A stretch of DNA of 32,435 nucleotides from Gallionella sp. (GCA_013043965.1 JABEVF010000147.1:1-32435), one strand, 5' to 3'. Numbered from the stretch's first letter, positions 9,748-19,265 are shown. Numbers and translations are program-made. The notes: a model not told the origin generated them from the sequence alone.

Positions 9748-11202
9748 ATGGAATGGGAAATCGTCATCGGGCTGGAAGTGCACACCCAGCTCTCCACCAA
9801 TACCAAGATATTCTCCGGCGCGTCGACCGCGTTCGGCTCTGAACCCAACACCCAAGCCGACGCGGTAAGCATCGCGCTGCCGGGCGTGCTGCCGGTGTTG
9901 AACAAGGGTGCGGTGGAGCGCGCTATCAAGTTCGGTCTCGCCGTCGGTGCGTACATCGCGCCGCGTTCGGTGTTCGCGCGCAAGAATTATTTTTATCCCG
10001 ATCTGCCCAAGGGCTACCAGATCAGCCAGATGGATCTGCCGGTGGTAGGAGCAGGCGCGCTGACCATACAGGTCGAGCCATTATCAGGAAACGCCAAACC
10101 CTACGAAAAAGTGGTGCGTATCACGCGCGCGCACTTGGAAGAAGATGCGGGAAAATCGGTACACGGTGCGTCGCAAGGCCTGACCGGGATTGATTTGAAT
10201 CGCGCTGGTACGCCCCTGCTGGAGATTGTCTCCGAGCCGGACATGAGTTCCGCCGCAGAAGCGGTGGCTTATGCCAAAGCCTTGCACAGCATGGTGCGCT
10301 GGATAGGCATCTGCGACGGCAATATGCAGGAAGGCTCGTTCCGCTGCGACGTGAACGTGTCGGTGCGCAAACCCGGTGAGCCGCTCGGCACACGCCGCGA
10401 GATCAAGAACCTGAACTCGTTCAAGTTCATGCAGCAGGCTATCGATTACGAAGTTCAGTGGCAGATCGACACCTTGGAAAACGGCGGAAAAGTTCAGCAA
10501 GCGACGATTTTATTCAACCCCGATACAGGCGAGACGCGTTCCATGCGCAGCAAAGAAGACGCGCACGACTACCGTTATTTCCCAGATCCCGATCTGTTGC
10601 CGCTGGACATCACCCCCGCGATGATAGAGGCCGTGCGCGCCACGCTGCCGGAGTTGCCGCAGGCCAAGAGTGGCCGCTATACCAGCGAGTACGGCCTGTC
10701 CGCGTATGATGCCGCCAGCCTGACCGCATCGCGGGAGATGGCGGAGTTCTTTGATGCGAGTGTGTCTATGGTGGGGGCGGCGCATGCCAAACTCTGCGCC
10801 AACTGGCTGATAGGCGAAGTCAGTGCGCAACTGAATCGCGATGGCTTGGACATCGCGAAGTGTCCGATCAGTGCAACTCAATTCGGCGGCATGTTGGCGC
10901 GCATCGCAGATGGCACGATCTCCAATTCTGGCGCGAAAGAGGTGTTCCGCGCCTTGTGGAGCGAGGGTGGCACGGCCGACGCCATTATTGAAGCCAAGGG
11001 CTTGAAGCAAGTCTCCGACGGCGGCGCGATAGAGAAAATCGTCGCCGAGGTGATGGCGGCGAACGCCGACAAGGTCGCGGAATATCGCGGCGGCAAAGAC
11101 AAGCTGTTCGGCTTCTTTGTCGGCGCGGCGATGAAAGCGAGCCAGGGAAAAGCCAACCCGGTGCAGTTGAACGAGGTGCTGAAGCAGAAGCTGGCGGGTT
11201 AA
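9748..11202 (+). CDS. gatB: Asp/Glu-tRNA amidotransferase subunit B
   Basis: A 484-residue kinase-like subunit that binds the tRNA acceptor and phosphorylates the Glu/Asp side chain. Typical marks are the N-terminal [24 protein letters not shown], the EEDAGKS segment, RCDVNVSVR, and the C-terminal YqeY-like helical domain ending in [14 protein letters not shown] good ribosome site (AAGGAAAC) precedes the ATG. It presumably channels ammonia from GatA. Presence of the operon implies that the organism makes Gln-tRNA and/or Asn-tRNA indirectly. Confidence 0.98.
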   Translation: MEWEIVIGLEVHTQLSTNTKIFSGASTAFGSEPNTQADAVSIALPGVLPVLNKGAVERAIKFGLAVGAYIAPRSVFARKNYFYPDLPKGYQISQMDLPVVGAGALTIQVEPLSGNAKPYEKVVRITRAHLEEDAGKSVHGASQGLTGIDLNRAGTPLLEIVSEPDMSSAAEAVAYAKALHSMVRWIGICDGNMQEGSFRCDVNVSVRKPGEPLGTRREIKNLNSFKFMQQAIDYEVQWQIDTLENGGKVQQATILFNPDTGETRSMRSKEDAHDYRYFPDPDLLPLDITPAMIEAVRATLPELPQAKSGRYTSEYGLSAYDAASLTASREMAEFFDASVSMVGAAHAKLCANWLIGEVSAQLNRDGLDIAKCPISATQFGGMLARIADGTISNSGAKEVFRALWSEGGTADAIIEAKGLKQVSDGGAIEKIVAEVMAANADKVAEYRGGKDKLFGFFVGAAMKASQGKANPVQLNEVLKQKLAG

Positions 11203-11531
11203 GAACCGCCCCTAACCGCCATTCCTGCCGGCGCGGAAATAGCGGCTAGGAGAGTCTCGGGTGATCCTGTAGTGCGGCATTGGGGCCGCTGCTTGCGGCA
11301 CCGACCCCGTGCGCACAAGTCAGATTCTGGCTCGTCCTCGAACCCGAAGATATCACCATAGAGCAGCAGAGCTATGTGACCGCACGCCAGCAGCAAGGCG
11401 GCGATTGCGTTATCGATCCTAGCACTTGGCGACAGCCTCAAGCATCGCGCCGGATAAGCGACGCTCTATGGGTGCCGGCATAACATCCTGTTTTTTATTT
11501 TTGTTTAGTCCCATTGGTACAATAATCGATC
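11203..11531. other. 329-bp gap without a supported gene
   Basis: Short open frames here on both strands have no recognisable composition or start signals. A small stem GCCGC/GCGGC occurs at 11285-11299, without a T-run. The last 50 bases become T-rich and hold a possible -10 (TACAAT, 11518-11523) nine bases before the next gene, without a good -35; if used, that gene would have an almost leaderless mRNA. No clear gatB terminator is seen. Confidence 0.5.
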
Positions 11532-12443
11532 ATGCAATTCAACAGTGAGTGGACAGGGAAATTGCGGTTGATCCTGAAAATACTCTCAGGTTCGCGGATA
11601 GTATTTTGGGATGAGTGGGCAAAGGATCGCTATCTTGAAATAAGGATCAGGCGTAACACGTTCATTGCCGTTCTTATGTCATTGGCGGTACATGGCATTG
11701 TACTGTTTGTTTTTGCACACAAGAAACTGGTAGGGGCTAGCTCGGCTTATTCGCCCCCCACGACCCTGAATGTCCACCTTGCCGGGTTGCCTGCGAAGAA
11801 GGTGCTGTCGGTCGCGTTACAGGAGGCAATCAAGCCGCAAAATCCAGACCTCAAACCACAGCCAAAGTTACCAACCCAGCGAATAATCGCGGTGGAAAAA
11901 CATTCTCCCATTGCAATACCCAAGCCCGTTCTTAAAGCTCCTGCCATCCCCAAGAACGATGCCCCGGCAGACTTGATGTCCTATATCAAGGCTCACAGGC
12001 AGGGATCACAAGGTGTGGAGGATAGCCTTGCAAGAGAAGACGCGGCACCGAAGGCAAATACGGGAGGGCCATCAGCGGATGAACTAAGGGATGCAAACAT
12101 CCAAAACAATTTGCAGCAACAGGGCACTAACGGTATTTTTGAAATCAGGCGCAAGACCTTGAGAACGGCGCAATTCAGTTTTAAGGGTTGGAAAAACAAC
12201 TACAGCAACGCTAGGCTAGAGATCATCGATGTAGAGGCCGGTCCCGATGGCAACATCGATCTCGCAATCATCAAGAAAATGATTGAAATCATTCGGCGCG
12301 AATACAAGGGTGACTTTAACTGGGAGTCGGAGCGCCTGGGGCGCAGCGTTGTTTTGTCGGCTCGAATCGAAGATAACGCTGCGCTTGAAGAGTTTTTAAT
12401 GCAGGACTTCCTCGCTACAGATGCATTCCGCCCGCGCCCATAG
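11532..12443 (+). CDS. TonB-like membrane-anchored protein, function unknown
   Basis: A 303-residue protein with the layout of TonB-family proteins: a cytoplasmic N-terminus of about 42 residues, one membrane helix (about 43-62), a Lys/Pro-rich periplasmic stretch (about 98-150, with KPQNPDLKPQPKLP), then a C-terminal globular part (about 190-303). The C-terminus has GIFEIRRKTLRTAQFSFKGW and a WESERLGRSVVLSARIEDN segment that I recall from conserved betaproteobacterial proteins without an assigned role. No ExbB/ExbD gene is nearby and the classical TonB C-terminal sequence is not evident, so energy transduction is only a possibility. Base composition looks less GC-rich than the surrounding genes. 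Confidence 0.7.
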   Translation: MQFNSEWTGKLRLILKILSGSRIVFWDEWAKDRYLEIRIRRNTFIAVLMSLAVHGIVLFVFAHKKLVGASSAYSPPTTLNVHLAGLPAKKVLSVALQEAIKPQNPDLKPQPKLPTQRIIAVEKHSPIAIPKPVLKAPAIPKNDAPADLMSYIKAHRQGSQGVEDSLAREDAAPKANTGGPSADELRDANIQNNLQQQGTNGIFEIRRKTLRTAQFSFKGWKNNYSNARLEIIDVEAGPDGNIDLAIIKKMIEIIRREYKGDFNWESERLGRSVVLSARIEDNAALEEFLMQDFLATDAFRPRP

Positions 12444-12583
12444 CCGGGGTTCACTCAGCTTGGGTGGAACAACGGACGAAGCCGCAGCCGAATAGACTGC
12501 AGTTATAAATTCAGGACGCAGCCCGAGGGGGTCTGTCACGATAATTTGGCCAGCAAATCCGACACCGTTTACCAATTGAACCC

Positions 12584-13990
12584 ATGCTGAAAATCCTTCT
12601 CCCGCTACCCAAGTACCTCAATATTTTTTTGTGGTCTCTGGCACTGTATGCCTTGATCGTCTTCAGCTTGTGGGGAACAGGCGAAGAGAAATTCAAGGAT
12701 CTGCATCTTGGTCTGGATACCGGTAACGCGATTCTGTCGCTGTTGCTTGCGGTGTTCCTGTTGGGCGAACGGCACACCATGCAGCCGAACTTGCGCAGCT
12801 ACCTGGTGATCGGCTTCGGTTTCTCGGCTGGAACCGAGCTGCTGCACGCCCTGATCGGCATCGAATGGAGCGGTTGGTTTGTCTGGATCGAGAACTATGC
12901 GGGCGTGTTACGCCCTGCCACCTGGCCTTCTTCCACGTATCTGCTGCCGCTTGCCATGGTCTGGATATATTGGCTGGAGGGGCGCAACGCTACGCTCTTT
13001 CCTAGCCTGTTCGCGATGGGGGTCGCGTTGCTGATGCTGGTCTTGCTTGTATTGTCGTTCAGGCTTCCAAGGTATGTGGATACCGGGGTGCTGGGGATCC
13101 AACGCCCGACTCAGTTGCCGCTGTTGCTGCTATGGGCGGGCATTATCCCTGCCTATTGGCGACAGCGTCACGCGCACCGGATATTTGAAGGCATGGCATT
13201 GATGGGCGTGCTGCTGTTCCTGTCCGATGTGTGCATGTTGTATTCCACGTCGCCGCATGAAAAATTTGCCATGATGGCGCACGCTGGCAAGCTGGTCGCC
13301 TATGTGATGCTGCATGTGATCCAGATGCGCATCGCTGCGGAGGATGGTCAGGCACGGGATGAGGCCGAGCGGGCCTTGCATAAGGAGAAAGAACGGTTAA
13401 GCCTTGCGCTGCTGGAGATTAACAAACTTGCCCTCTACGATACGCTGACGAATCTGGCCAATCGCCGCCTGTTGAATGATAGGCTCGGACAAATACTTGC
13501 CTCAAGAAAGCGCGCCTGCCGTTATGCTGCGCTGATATTCATTGATCTGGATAATTTCAAGCCGCTCAATGATGCGCATGGGCATGCGGCAGGGGATGTG
13601 CTCTTGGTCGCAGCGGCACGACGCATCAGCGGCTGTTTGCGCGACACCGACACCGTTGCCCGCTTTGGCGGCGACGAGTTTGTTGTGGTGCTCGGCGACC
13701 TTGATACCGACAAGGTTACATCGATCCGGCAAGCCGGCATGATCGCGGAGAAGATCCGCCTCAGCCTGGCTGAGCCCTATCAGTTCACGATCAAGCACGA
13801 GGGGAGCGGAGACACGGTCATCGTGCATCATTGCACCTCAAGTATCGGGGTGGCGGTTTTCAACAATCACCAACTCGATCCGGATGATGTGCTCAAGTGG
13901 GCTGATGCGGCGATGTATCAGGCCAAAGAGGCCGGGCGGAATCTGATTCGGGTGTGTGGGTCCGAAAGACTGACCGTTCCCAATGTCTAG
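12584..13990 (+). CDS. Membrane-bound diguanylate cyclase (GGDEF)
   Basis: A 468-residue protein with about seven or eight hydrophobic helices in residues 10-250, a short linking helix (about 255-282) and a C-terminal GGDEF domain (about 285-460). The active site reads RFGGDEF (360-366), DLDNFKPLND (321-330) is present, and an RxxD inhibitory site (Arg353-Asp356) lies five residues before GGDEF, so it should make c-di-GMP from GTP and be product-inhibited. The membrane part resembles MASE-type sensor modules, but I cannot name the type. There is no EAL domain. It stands alone and converges with petC, so nothing nearby suggests its signal. Confidence 0.9.
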   Translation: MLKILLPLPKYLNIFLWSLALYALIVFSLWGTGEEKFKDLHLGLDTGNAILSLLLAVFLLGERHTMQPNLRSYLVIGFGFSAGTELLHALIGIEWSGWFVWIENYAGVLRPATWPSSTYLLPLAMVWIYWLEGRNATLFPSLFAMGVALLMLVLLVLSFRLPRYVDTGVLGIQRPTQLPLLLLWAGIIPAYWRQRHAHRIFEGMALMGVLLFLSDVCMLYSTSPHEKFAMMAHAGKLVAYVMLHVIQMRIAAEDGQARDEAERALHKEKERLSLALLEINKLALYDTLTNLANRRLLNDRLGQILASRKRACRYAALIFIDLDNFKPLNDAHGHAAGDVLLVAAARRISGCLRDTDTVARFGGDEFVVVLGDLDTDKVTSIRQAGMIAEKIRLSLAEPYQFTIKHEGSGDTVIVHHCTSSIGVAVFNNHQLDPDDVLKWADAAMYQAKEAGRNLIRVCGSERLTVPNV

Positions 13991-14009
13991 CCAACGGGCT
14001 GTCGTTGGC
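13990..14009 (+). terminator. Hairpin at the stop codon of the GGDEF gene
   Basis: GCCAACG and CGTTGGC form a perfect 7-bp stem with a six-base loop, starting at the last base of the stop codon. The following bases are TA-rich but not a clear T-run, so this is a weak or factor-assisted terminator candidate between convergent genes. Confidence 0.35.
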
Positions 14010-14132
14010 CTGAGTTATATATCCTTGTCTAGGGCGCTGATCCCGCATGCCGGCACCCTCTTCTTGGGCGCTCTGGCGGGAGGCGTGACGCACTACAAGA
14101 TACCGCTCTTCATGTTGCGACCCATGAAAAAC

Positions 14133-14774
14133 CTATTTCAGTCTGCCCCAGATCTGGTTCTTGACGAAATAGAGCAAGGTGGTCAGCACGATCAGGTAGC
14201 CGAGCACATAGTAGCCTAGCCGTTTGCGTTCCGCATCGTGCGGGTCGGCGGCCCACGTCAGGAAAGACACGATGTCGCGTGCCCGGCCCTGGATTTCGGT
14301 GCGCTGCGCCGCATCCGTCGCGCTGGCTATTCCCAGCGCATCGGGCATCTTGGTCGCGGGGTAGACCGGATTCTCCAACACGCCATCCGGCGAGTTATGG
14401 TAAGCCAACAGATACGAATACACATAGCTCGATCCGCCGTCGCGCGCTTTGACCATCAGGCTCAGGTCGGGCGGGACGATGCCGAAGGACTGCATGGCAT
14501 CGGCATCCGAAAATTGTCCGAGCAACGGTGAATCCATAGCTTGATCGCCGCGCCACGCGTCGACTTTCTGCTTGTCGATGCCGAATGCGACCAAGTCGCG
14601 ATACCTGATGTATTTGAGGGTGTGGCAACTGTGACAGTCGTTCATCAAGTCTTCCGCGCCGCGTGAGATGGTAACCGCATCGGTCGCCACATTGACCTTC
14701 TCCAGCGGCACTTCGTTCGCCCATGCGCCTATGCTGAAGCAGCACAGCACCAGTACCTTCACGAGCGCGTTCAT
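14133..14774 (-). CDS. petC: Cytochrome c1 of the bc1 complex
   Basis: A 213-residue c-type cytochrome that passes electrons from the Rieske protein to soluble cytochrome c. A signal peptide (MNALVKVLVLCCFSIGAWA) precedes the haem site CHSCH (Cys47, Cys50, His51). Met143 in TKMPDAL is the probable axial ligand, and a C-terminal helix (GYYVLGYLIVLTTLLYFV) anchors it in the membrane. I start at the ATG at 14774, which overlaps the petB stop by four bases; a longer open frame upstream lies within petB. It is rather short for the family, but all key parts are present. Confidence 0.96.
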   Translation of the reverse strand: MNALVKVLVLCCFSIGAWANEVPLEKVNVATDAVTISRGAEDLMNDCHSCHTLKYIRYRDLVAFGIDKQKVDAWRGDQAMDSPLLGQFSDADAMQSFGIVPPDLSLMVKARDGGSSYVYSYLLAYHNSPDGVLENPVYPATKMPDALGIASATDAAQRTEIQGRARDIVSFLTWAADPHDAERKRLGYYVLGYLIVLTTLLYFVKNQIWGRLK

Positions 14775-16030
14775 GCTTGCTCTCCACGGCGGCGGTGCTT
14801 GAGTCTGCGCTGTTCGATGGTGAGTGCCTCGCTCTCCATCAGGGCTATCACGGCGGGAGGCAATCCGCGCCGTACCAGCCAGCGTTCCTCGATCCTGGAG
14901 ATGAAGGGGATGAGCAAGAACGAGCCGAAGTAGCACAGTGTTGCGATCTGGCCGATCAGCAGAGTCTGGTTGGTCGGGGGGGTGTAACCGACATAACCCA
15001 GCACCAGCATATCCAGCAGGAAGAGGTAAAACTGTATCTTGAAGATCGGACGGTAATGCGCGCCGCCGGGGATGCGCGAGCGATCCAGAAAAGGCATGAA
15101 GGCGAACATCATCACGGATAAACCCATTGCCACCACGCCGCCGACCAGGTTGGGCACGGAGCGCAGGATCGCGTAGAACGGCAGGAAGTACCATTCCGGG
15201 ACGATGTGGTTGGGCGTCTGCATCGGGTTGGCCGGGATGTTGTTGGCGGGTTCGATCAGGCTGTCTGGCAGGAAGAACACGAACACGCTGTACACGATCA
15301 AAAACCACCCCAAGCCGTACAGGTCCTTGATGGTGAAATAGGGGTGGAACGGGATGTTGTCTTTGGCGGCCAGGTCGATGCCGCTGGGATTGCTGCTTTT
15401 TACCGTGTGCAGCGCGACCAGATGGATCACCACCGCACCGATGATGATGAACGGGAACAGGTAATGCAGCGCGAAGAAGCGCGTCAGCGTGGCATCGCCC
15501 ACGGTGTAATCACCGCGCAACCATATGACGATCTGATCGCCAAAAAACGGCGTGGCCTGGAACAGGTTGGTGATGACCGTCGCGCCCCAGTAGGACATCT
15601 GTCCCCAGGGCAGCAGATAGCCCATGAAGGCGGTCGCCATCAGCAACAGCAGCAGCCCCTGACCCGTCCACCACAGCAGCTCACGCGGCGCGCGGTAGGA
15701 GCCGTAATACAGGGTGCGCGCCATATGCACGAAAATGACGAAAAAGAATGCCGATGCCCCGGTCGCATGCATGTAACGCAGCAGCCAGCCGTAATTCACT
15801 TCGCGCATGATGTGCTGGATGGAGTCGAAAGAGAGCGATATGTCGGCCCTGTAATGCATCGCGAGGAAGATGCCGGTGACGACTTGCAGCATCAGCACGA
15901 CGCCCGCCAAAAAGCCGAAGTTCCACCAGTAACTGAGATTGCGCGGAGTCGGGTAATCCGTCAGTTCATGTTTGACGAAGCTGGTGAGAGGGAAACGCTG
16001 GTCTATCCATTTGATGATGCGTCCGGGCAT
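14771..16030 (-). CDS. petB: Cytochrome b of the bc1 complex
   Basis: A 419-residue integral membrane protein carrying both b haems and the quinol sites. Visible features include the haem-ligand helices with MHATGASAFFFVIFVHMART and FALHYLFPFIIIGAVVIHLVALH, the GYLLPWGQMSYWGATVI segment, and the PEWY motif of the Qo site (VPEWYFLPFYAILR). It is of the fused bacterial type with about eight helices. It lies nine bases after petA and overlaps petC, giving the usual petABC operon for quinol:cytochrome c oxidoreduction. Confidence 0.98.
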   Translation of the reverse strand: MPGRIIKWIDQRFPLTSFVKHELTDYPTPRNLSYWWNFGFLAGVVLMLQVVTGIFLAMHYRADISLSFDSIQHIMREVNYGWLLRYMHATGASAFFFVIFVHMARTLYYGSYRAPRELLWWTGQGLLLLLMATAFMGYLLPWGQMSYWGATVITNLFQATPFFGDQIVIWLRGDYTVGDATLTRFFALHYLFPFIIIGAVVIHLVALHTVKSSNPSGIDLAAKDNIPFHPYFTIKDLYGLGWFLIVYSVFVFFLPDSLIEPANNIPANPMQTPNHIVPEWYFLPFYAILRSVPNLVGGVVAMGLSVMMFAFMPFLDRSRIPGGAHYRPIFKIQFYLFLLDMLVLGYVGYTPPTNQTLLIGQIATLCYFGSFLLIPFISRIEERWLVRRGLPPAVIALMESEALTIEQRRLKHRRRGEQA

Positions 16031-16039
16031 GATTGTCTC

Positions 16040-16552
16040 CTAGGCCTTGCCGATAATGATCTTGTTGTCCGCCACGAAATGATACGGTGGAACCTCAAGA
16101 TTTTTCGGTGCGGGGCCGCGCGTGACGCGACCGCTATCGTCATATTGGCTGCCGTGACAGTGGCATGTCCAGCCCGGTCCTTCTTTGTTCGGCACGCACC
16201 CCATGTGTGTGCATACCCCCACTACGACCAGCCATTCGGGTTTCTGCACGCGCTGGCTGTCCGGTTCGGGATCGATGACCCCGTTGGTCGCGGTCGAGGC
16301 CTGGATTTCCTCCGGCGTGCGGTGCACGATGAAGACCGGTTTGCCCTGCCAGGCAACGGTGCGTACCCCGCCCGGCGTGATGCCGGACAGATCGACCTCG
16401 GTCACGGCCTTTGCCAGCACATCGGAGCTGGGGTTCATGCTGGCGACAAACGGTACGCAGGCCGCCGCTACGCCGACCCCGCCGACTGCTGTGGTCGCCT
16501 TAATCAGAAAATTGCGCCTGCCGGTGTTGGCCGGTGATTCGTTCTCGGTCAT
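16040..16552 (-). CDS. petA: Rieske iron-sulfur protein of the bc1 complex
   Basis: A 170-residue protein with a twin-arginine N-terminus (GRRNFLIKAT) that also serves as membrane anchor. The two Rieske boxes are CTHMGC (114-119) and CHCHGS (130-135). The [2Fe-2S] ligands are expected to be Cys114, His116, Cys130 and His133, with a Cys119-Cys132 disulfide. It opens the petABC operon. The 95-base gap to moeB is where its promoter should lie; I see a TTGACC-like -35 at 16618-16623 but no well-spaced -10. Confidence 0.97.
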   Translation of the reverse strand: MTENESPANTGRRNFLIKATTAVGGVGVAAACVPFVASMNPSSDVLAKAVTEVDLSGITPGGVRTVAWQGKPVFIVHRTPEEIQASTATNGVIDPEPDSQRVQKPEWLVVVGVCTHMGCVPNKEGPGWTCHCHGSQYDDSGRVTRGPAPKNLEVPPYHFVADNKIIIGKA

Positions 16553-16647
16553 TGTGATGGCTCCTGGTTGCGGACACTGGTTCGGTGACGCATCTTAACT
16601 CCGAAGCACATGATACGGTCAAAACCGCGAAACAATTTTTATCCACG

Positions 16648-17433
16648 TCACACGGCTGGGCCCACCGGTAATAGCGGGCCGGATATTCCGTTACGGCAGA
16701 CCGGGCAGTGCGGATCCTGTTTGAGCGCGATTTGCCGGATGTGCATGTTCAGCGCGTCCAGAATGAGCAGACGCGCGGACAGGCCGCCGTCTATGCCAAG
16801 CAACAACTTGAGGGCTTCCGCCGACTGTATCGTACCTATGATACCCACCAGAGGCGCGAACACGCCCGTCGTGGCGCAGCGCAATTCCTGCGCTTCAGTT
16901 TCTTCGGGATACAGGCAGTTGTAGCAGGGTGTGTTCAGGCGGCGAAAATCGAATACCGATGCCTGTCCGGAAAACTGGATGGCCGCGCCGGATACCAGCG
17001 GTTTCTTTAGTGAATAGCAGATGCGGTTGATGGCGTAGCGGGTGGCAAAATTATCCGAGCAATCCAGCACCACATCGGCATCGTTTATCAGCCCATGCAG
17101 CCGTGCTGCATCTGCGCGCAGCGCAAGGGTGACGCAGTTGACCTCGGGATTGATGGCGCGCAACGTGGCGGCCGCCGAAGCGACTTTTGCCTGTCCGATA
17201 CTGGAGGTGTGGTGCGCGATCTGCCGCTGTAGATTGCTGAGATCTACGCTGTCATGGTCGCATAAGGTGAGTTGCCCCACGCCGCTGGCGGCCAGATATA
17301 GCGCGACGGGTGAACCGAGGCCGCCGAGGCCGACAATCAACGCTTTAGCGGCTGATAAACGCTGCTGGCCTTCGATGCCGATCTCGTCGAGCAAGATATG
17401 GCGGCTGTAACGCAACAGTTGTTGATCGTTCAT
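16648..17433 (-). CDS. moeB: MoeB/ThiF-family adenylyltransferase
   Basis: A 261-residue E1-like enzyme that adenylates the C-terminal Gly-Gly of a small sulfur-carrier protein (MoaD or ThiS type). The ATP-binding loop is GLGGLGSPVALYLA (about 35-48), DNFATRY is the conserved acidic motif, and CYNC plus CPVC form the zinc site. RCATTGVFAPLVGIIG carries the conserved active-site region. There is no C-terminal rhodanese domain. It is the last gene of the gpmI-envC-ctp unit, a pairing with ctp common in betaproteobacteria. Whether it serves molybdopterin, thiamine or both cannot be told here. Confidence 0.93.
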   Translation of the reverse strand: MNDQQLLRYSRHILLDEIGIEGQQRLSAAKALIVGLGGLGSPVALYLAASGVGQLTLCDHDSVDLSNLQRQIAHHTSSIGQAKVASAAATLRAINPEVNCVTLALRADAARLHGLINDADVVLDCSDNFATRYAINRICYSLKKPLVSGAAIQFSGQASVFDFRRLNTPCYNCLYPEETEAQELRCATTGVFAPLVGIIGTIQSAEALKLLLGIDGGLSARLLILDALNMHIRQIALKQDPHCPVCRNGISGPLLPVGPAV

Positions 17434-17447
17434 TTCATGCGGAGAAA

Positions 17448-17855
17448 TTATTTGTAGCGGCGCAGCTCCGGCGGGGTCGTCTCGTCGTGGTCGCCATGCA
17501 GATGATGATCGTAAGCCTGTATGAAGATTTCCTTTTCGCGGTTTTTGGTGGGGTGGTCGGGAACCTCCATGTTGTGCAGCTCGGTGTCTTCGCAGTAGTA
17601 GATTATCTGGCGCGTGATGCGATGCAGCATGCTGTTGTCGAGCACGAAGCCCTGCTCGGACAGGGCGCGTTCCAACCCTTCCAGCGTGTAATGCTCCAGA
17701 CTGTAGCTGACCAGCAGGGTATTGGCCTTGTCGCTGTGCTGTACCTTGCAGTCGGCCAATCCCTCCAGCAGCACATAAGCCCGCGCAACTTGGTCGGGCG
17801 GCTCGCCGGCAAAGACGAGCTCGCGTTGCTTGTGCAGATCAGAGGGATTGATCAT
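17448..17855 (-). CDS. Small conserved protein with His-rich tail, unknown
   Basis: A 135-residue soluble protein with a good ribosome site (GAGGAAACC) before the ATG at 17855. Residues 25-75 (AYVLLEGLADC ... LLVSYS ... LEGLERALSEQGF) follow a beta-alpha-beta rhythm like that of heavy-metal-associated or ferredoxin-like folds, but there is no CxxC; the cysteines are Cys36 and Cys88. The C-terminus has a His/Asp cluster (YDHHLHGDHDE, 116-126) that could bind metal. It lies 24 bases after ctp and 14 before moeB, so it is co-transcribed with them. I do not recognise a named family, and function is unknown. Confidence 0.8.
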   Translation of the reverse strand: MINPSDLHKQRELVFAGEPPDQVARAYVLLEGLADCKVQHSDKANTLLVSYSLEHYTLEGLERALSEQGFVLDNSMLHRITRQIIYYCEDTELHNMEVPDHPTKNREKEIFIQAYDHHLHGDHDETTPPELRRYK

Positions 17856-17879
17856 GGTTTCCTCGCGGTGCTATGGCGG

Positions 17880-19265
17880 CTATTTACCGTACAGTATTTG
17901 CATGCCTTTGAGCAAATTCACGGCCTGGTTCAACTGGTAGTCGTTCTTCGAGCCGAACTCTGCGGGTGCGCCTTTGGCGGGCTCGCCTTTGCTATCGCTA
18001 GGCGGTACGGGTTTTTTGCTGTCCGGTTTGTCGTCCGCCTGGGTGTCGTTGCTCAGGTGCTTTTCCAGATCGGCTTCGTGCAAACTGAAGGCTTTATCCA
18101 AGGCCGTGGTGGACGGATCTTCCACCAGGATGTCGGGCGCTATGCCCTTGGCTTGTATAGAGCGGCCGCCCGGTGTGTAGTATCGTGCGGTGGTGAGTTT
18201 GACGGCGGTGTTGTTGCCCAGCGGCAATATGGTCTGCACCGAGCCTTTGCCGAAAGATTGTGTGCCCATGATGACCGCGCGTTTGTGGTCTTGCAATGCA
18301 CCTGCGACAATCTCCGACGCCGAGGCCGAGCCGCCATTCACCAGCACCACCATCGGCACGCTCTTCACAGCTTCGGGCAAGTCTTTCAAGTAGTCGGTCT
18401 TGCTGCTGCGCAGATAGTTCTCGGGGTTGGCGGTGAGATGCATCTTGGCATCCGCCGTGCGGCCGTCGGTATAGACCACCAGTGCATCTTTCGCCAGGAA
18501 TGCCGCTGAAACGCCCACCGCGCCGGTCAGCAGGCCGCCCGGATCATTGCGCAAGTCGAGCACCAGGCCTTTCATCTCGCCCTTGTTCTCTTTGAACAGC
18601 CTCTTCAGGTCGGCGGCAAGATTCTCGCCGGTGTGTTCCTGGAATTGCGTGATGCGCACAAAGGCGTAGCCGGGCTCGATCAACTTGGCCTTGACGCTTT
18701 GTACCTTGATGACCGCGCGGGTTACGACGATGACCAGCGGTTTGGGTTCGTTTTTACGCACGATGGTGAGCGTGATCTTGCTGCCCGGCTTGCCGCGCAT
18801 GCGTTTGACCGCGTCATTCAGGGTGATGCCTTTCACCAGCGTGTCGTCCAGCTTGATGATCAGGTCACCGCTCTTTACTCCCGCTTGAAATGCGGGCGTG
18901 TCCTCTATCGGCGAAATGACTTTGACCAAGCCGTCTTCCATGCTGACTTCTATTCCGAGGCCGCCGAATTCACCCTGCGTGCTCGATTGCAGCTCTTTGA
19001 AAGCATCCGCGTCCAGATAGGCGGAGTGCGGGTCCAAACCGCTGACCATGCCGTTGATCGCCTGGGTAATCAGCGTCTTGTCGGATACCGGCTCGACATA
19101 GTCGGTTTTGATGCGCCCGAACACTTCCGAGAACGCGCGCAGTTCCTCGACCGGTAGCGGGGTGGCGACGCTGTCTTTTTCAGCGTAAGCGGTGAAGTGT
19201 ATGGTCAGAGCCACGCCTGTAAACAGACCCAAACCAAGCAAACCTATTCTTTCTGTACGACGCAT
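17880..19265 (-). CDS. ctpA: S41 carboxyl-terminal processing protease
   Basis: A 461-residue periplasmic serine protease. An N-terminal signal/anchor helix (about 8-28) precedes a PDZ domain (about 100-185) and the S41 catalytic core. The Ser-Lys dyad is Ser315 (GGSASASE) and Lys340 (QSFGKGSVQ), spaced 25 residues as in other CtpA/CtpB enzymes. Relatives degrade cell-wall hydrolases and lipoproteins. The tail (about 410-440) is Lys/Pro/Asp-rich. I start at the ATG at 19265 (MRRTERIGLLGLGL); a longer frame to 19451 runs into the envC-like gene. It sits 19 bases after that gene, a plausible functional neighbour. Confidence 0.95.
   Translation of the reverse strand: MRRTERIGLLGLGLFTGVALTIHFTAYAEKDSVATPLPVEELRAFSEVFGRIKTDYVEPVSDKTLITQAINGMVSGLDPHSAYLDADAFKELQSSTQGEFGGLGIEVSMEDGLVKVISPIEDTPAFQAGVKSGDLIIKLDDTLVKGITLNDAVKRMRGKPGSKITLTIVRKNEPKPLVIVVTRAVIKVQSVKAKLIEPGYAFVRITQFQEHTGENLAADLKRLFKENKGEMKGLVLDLRNDPGGLLTGAVGVSAAFLAKDALVVYTDGRTADAKMHLTANPENYLRSSKTDYLKDLPEAVKSVPMVVLVNGGSASASEIVAGALQDHKRAVIMGTQSFGKGSVQTILPLGNNTAVKLTTARYYTPGGRSIQAKGIAPDILVEDPSTTALDKAFSLHEADLEKHLSNDTQADDKPDSKKPVPPSDSKGEPAKGAPAEFGSKNDYQLNQAVNLLKGMQILYGK

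Noticed and set aside
11451-11478. GCCGGATAAG stretch resembling an enterobacterial REP half
   Set aside because: No matching inverted half nearby and the organism is not enterobacterial; likely coincidence.
11280-11483. 67-residue plus-strand frame in the gap after gatB
   Set aside because: No ribosome site or recognisable sequence; probably a chance frame.
15206-16537. 443-residue plus-strand frame opposite petB and petA
   Set aside because: Antisense to clear cytochrome b and Rieske genes; composition is that of a shadow frame.
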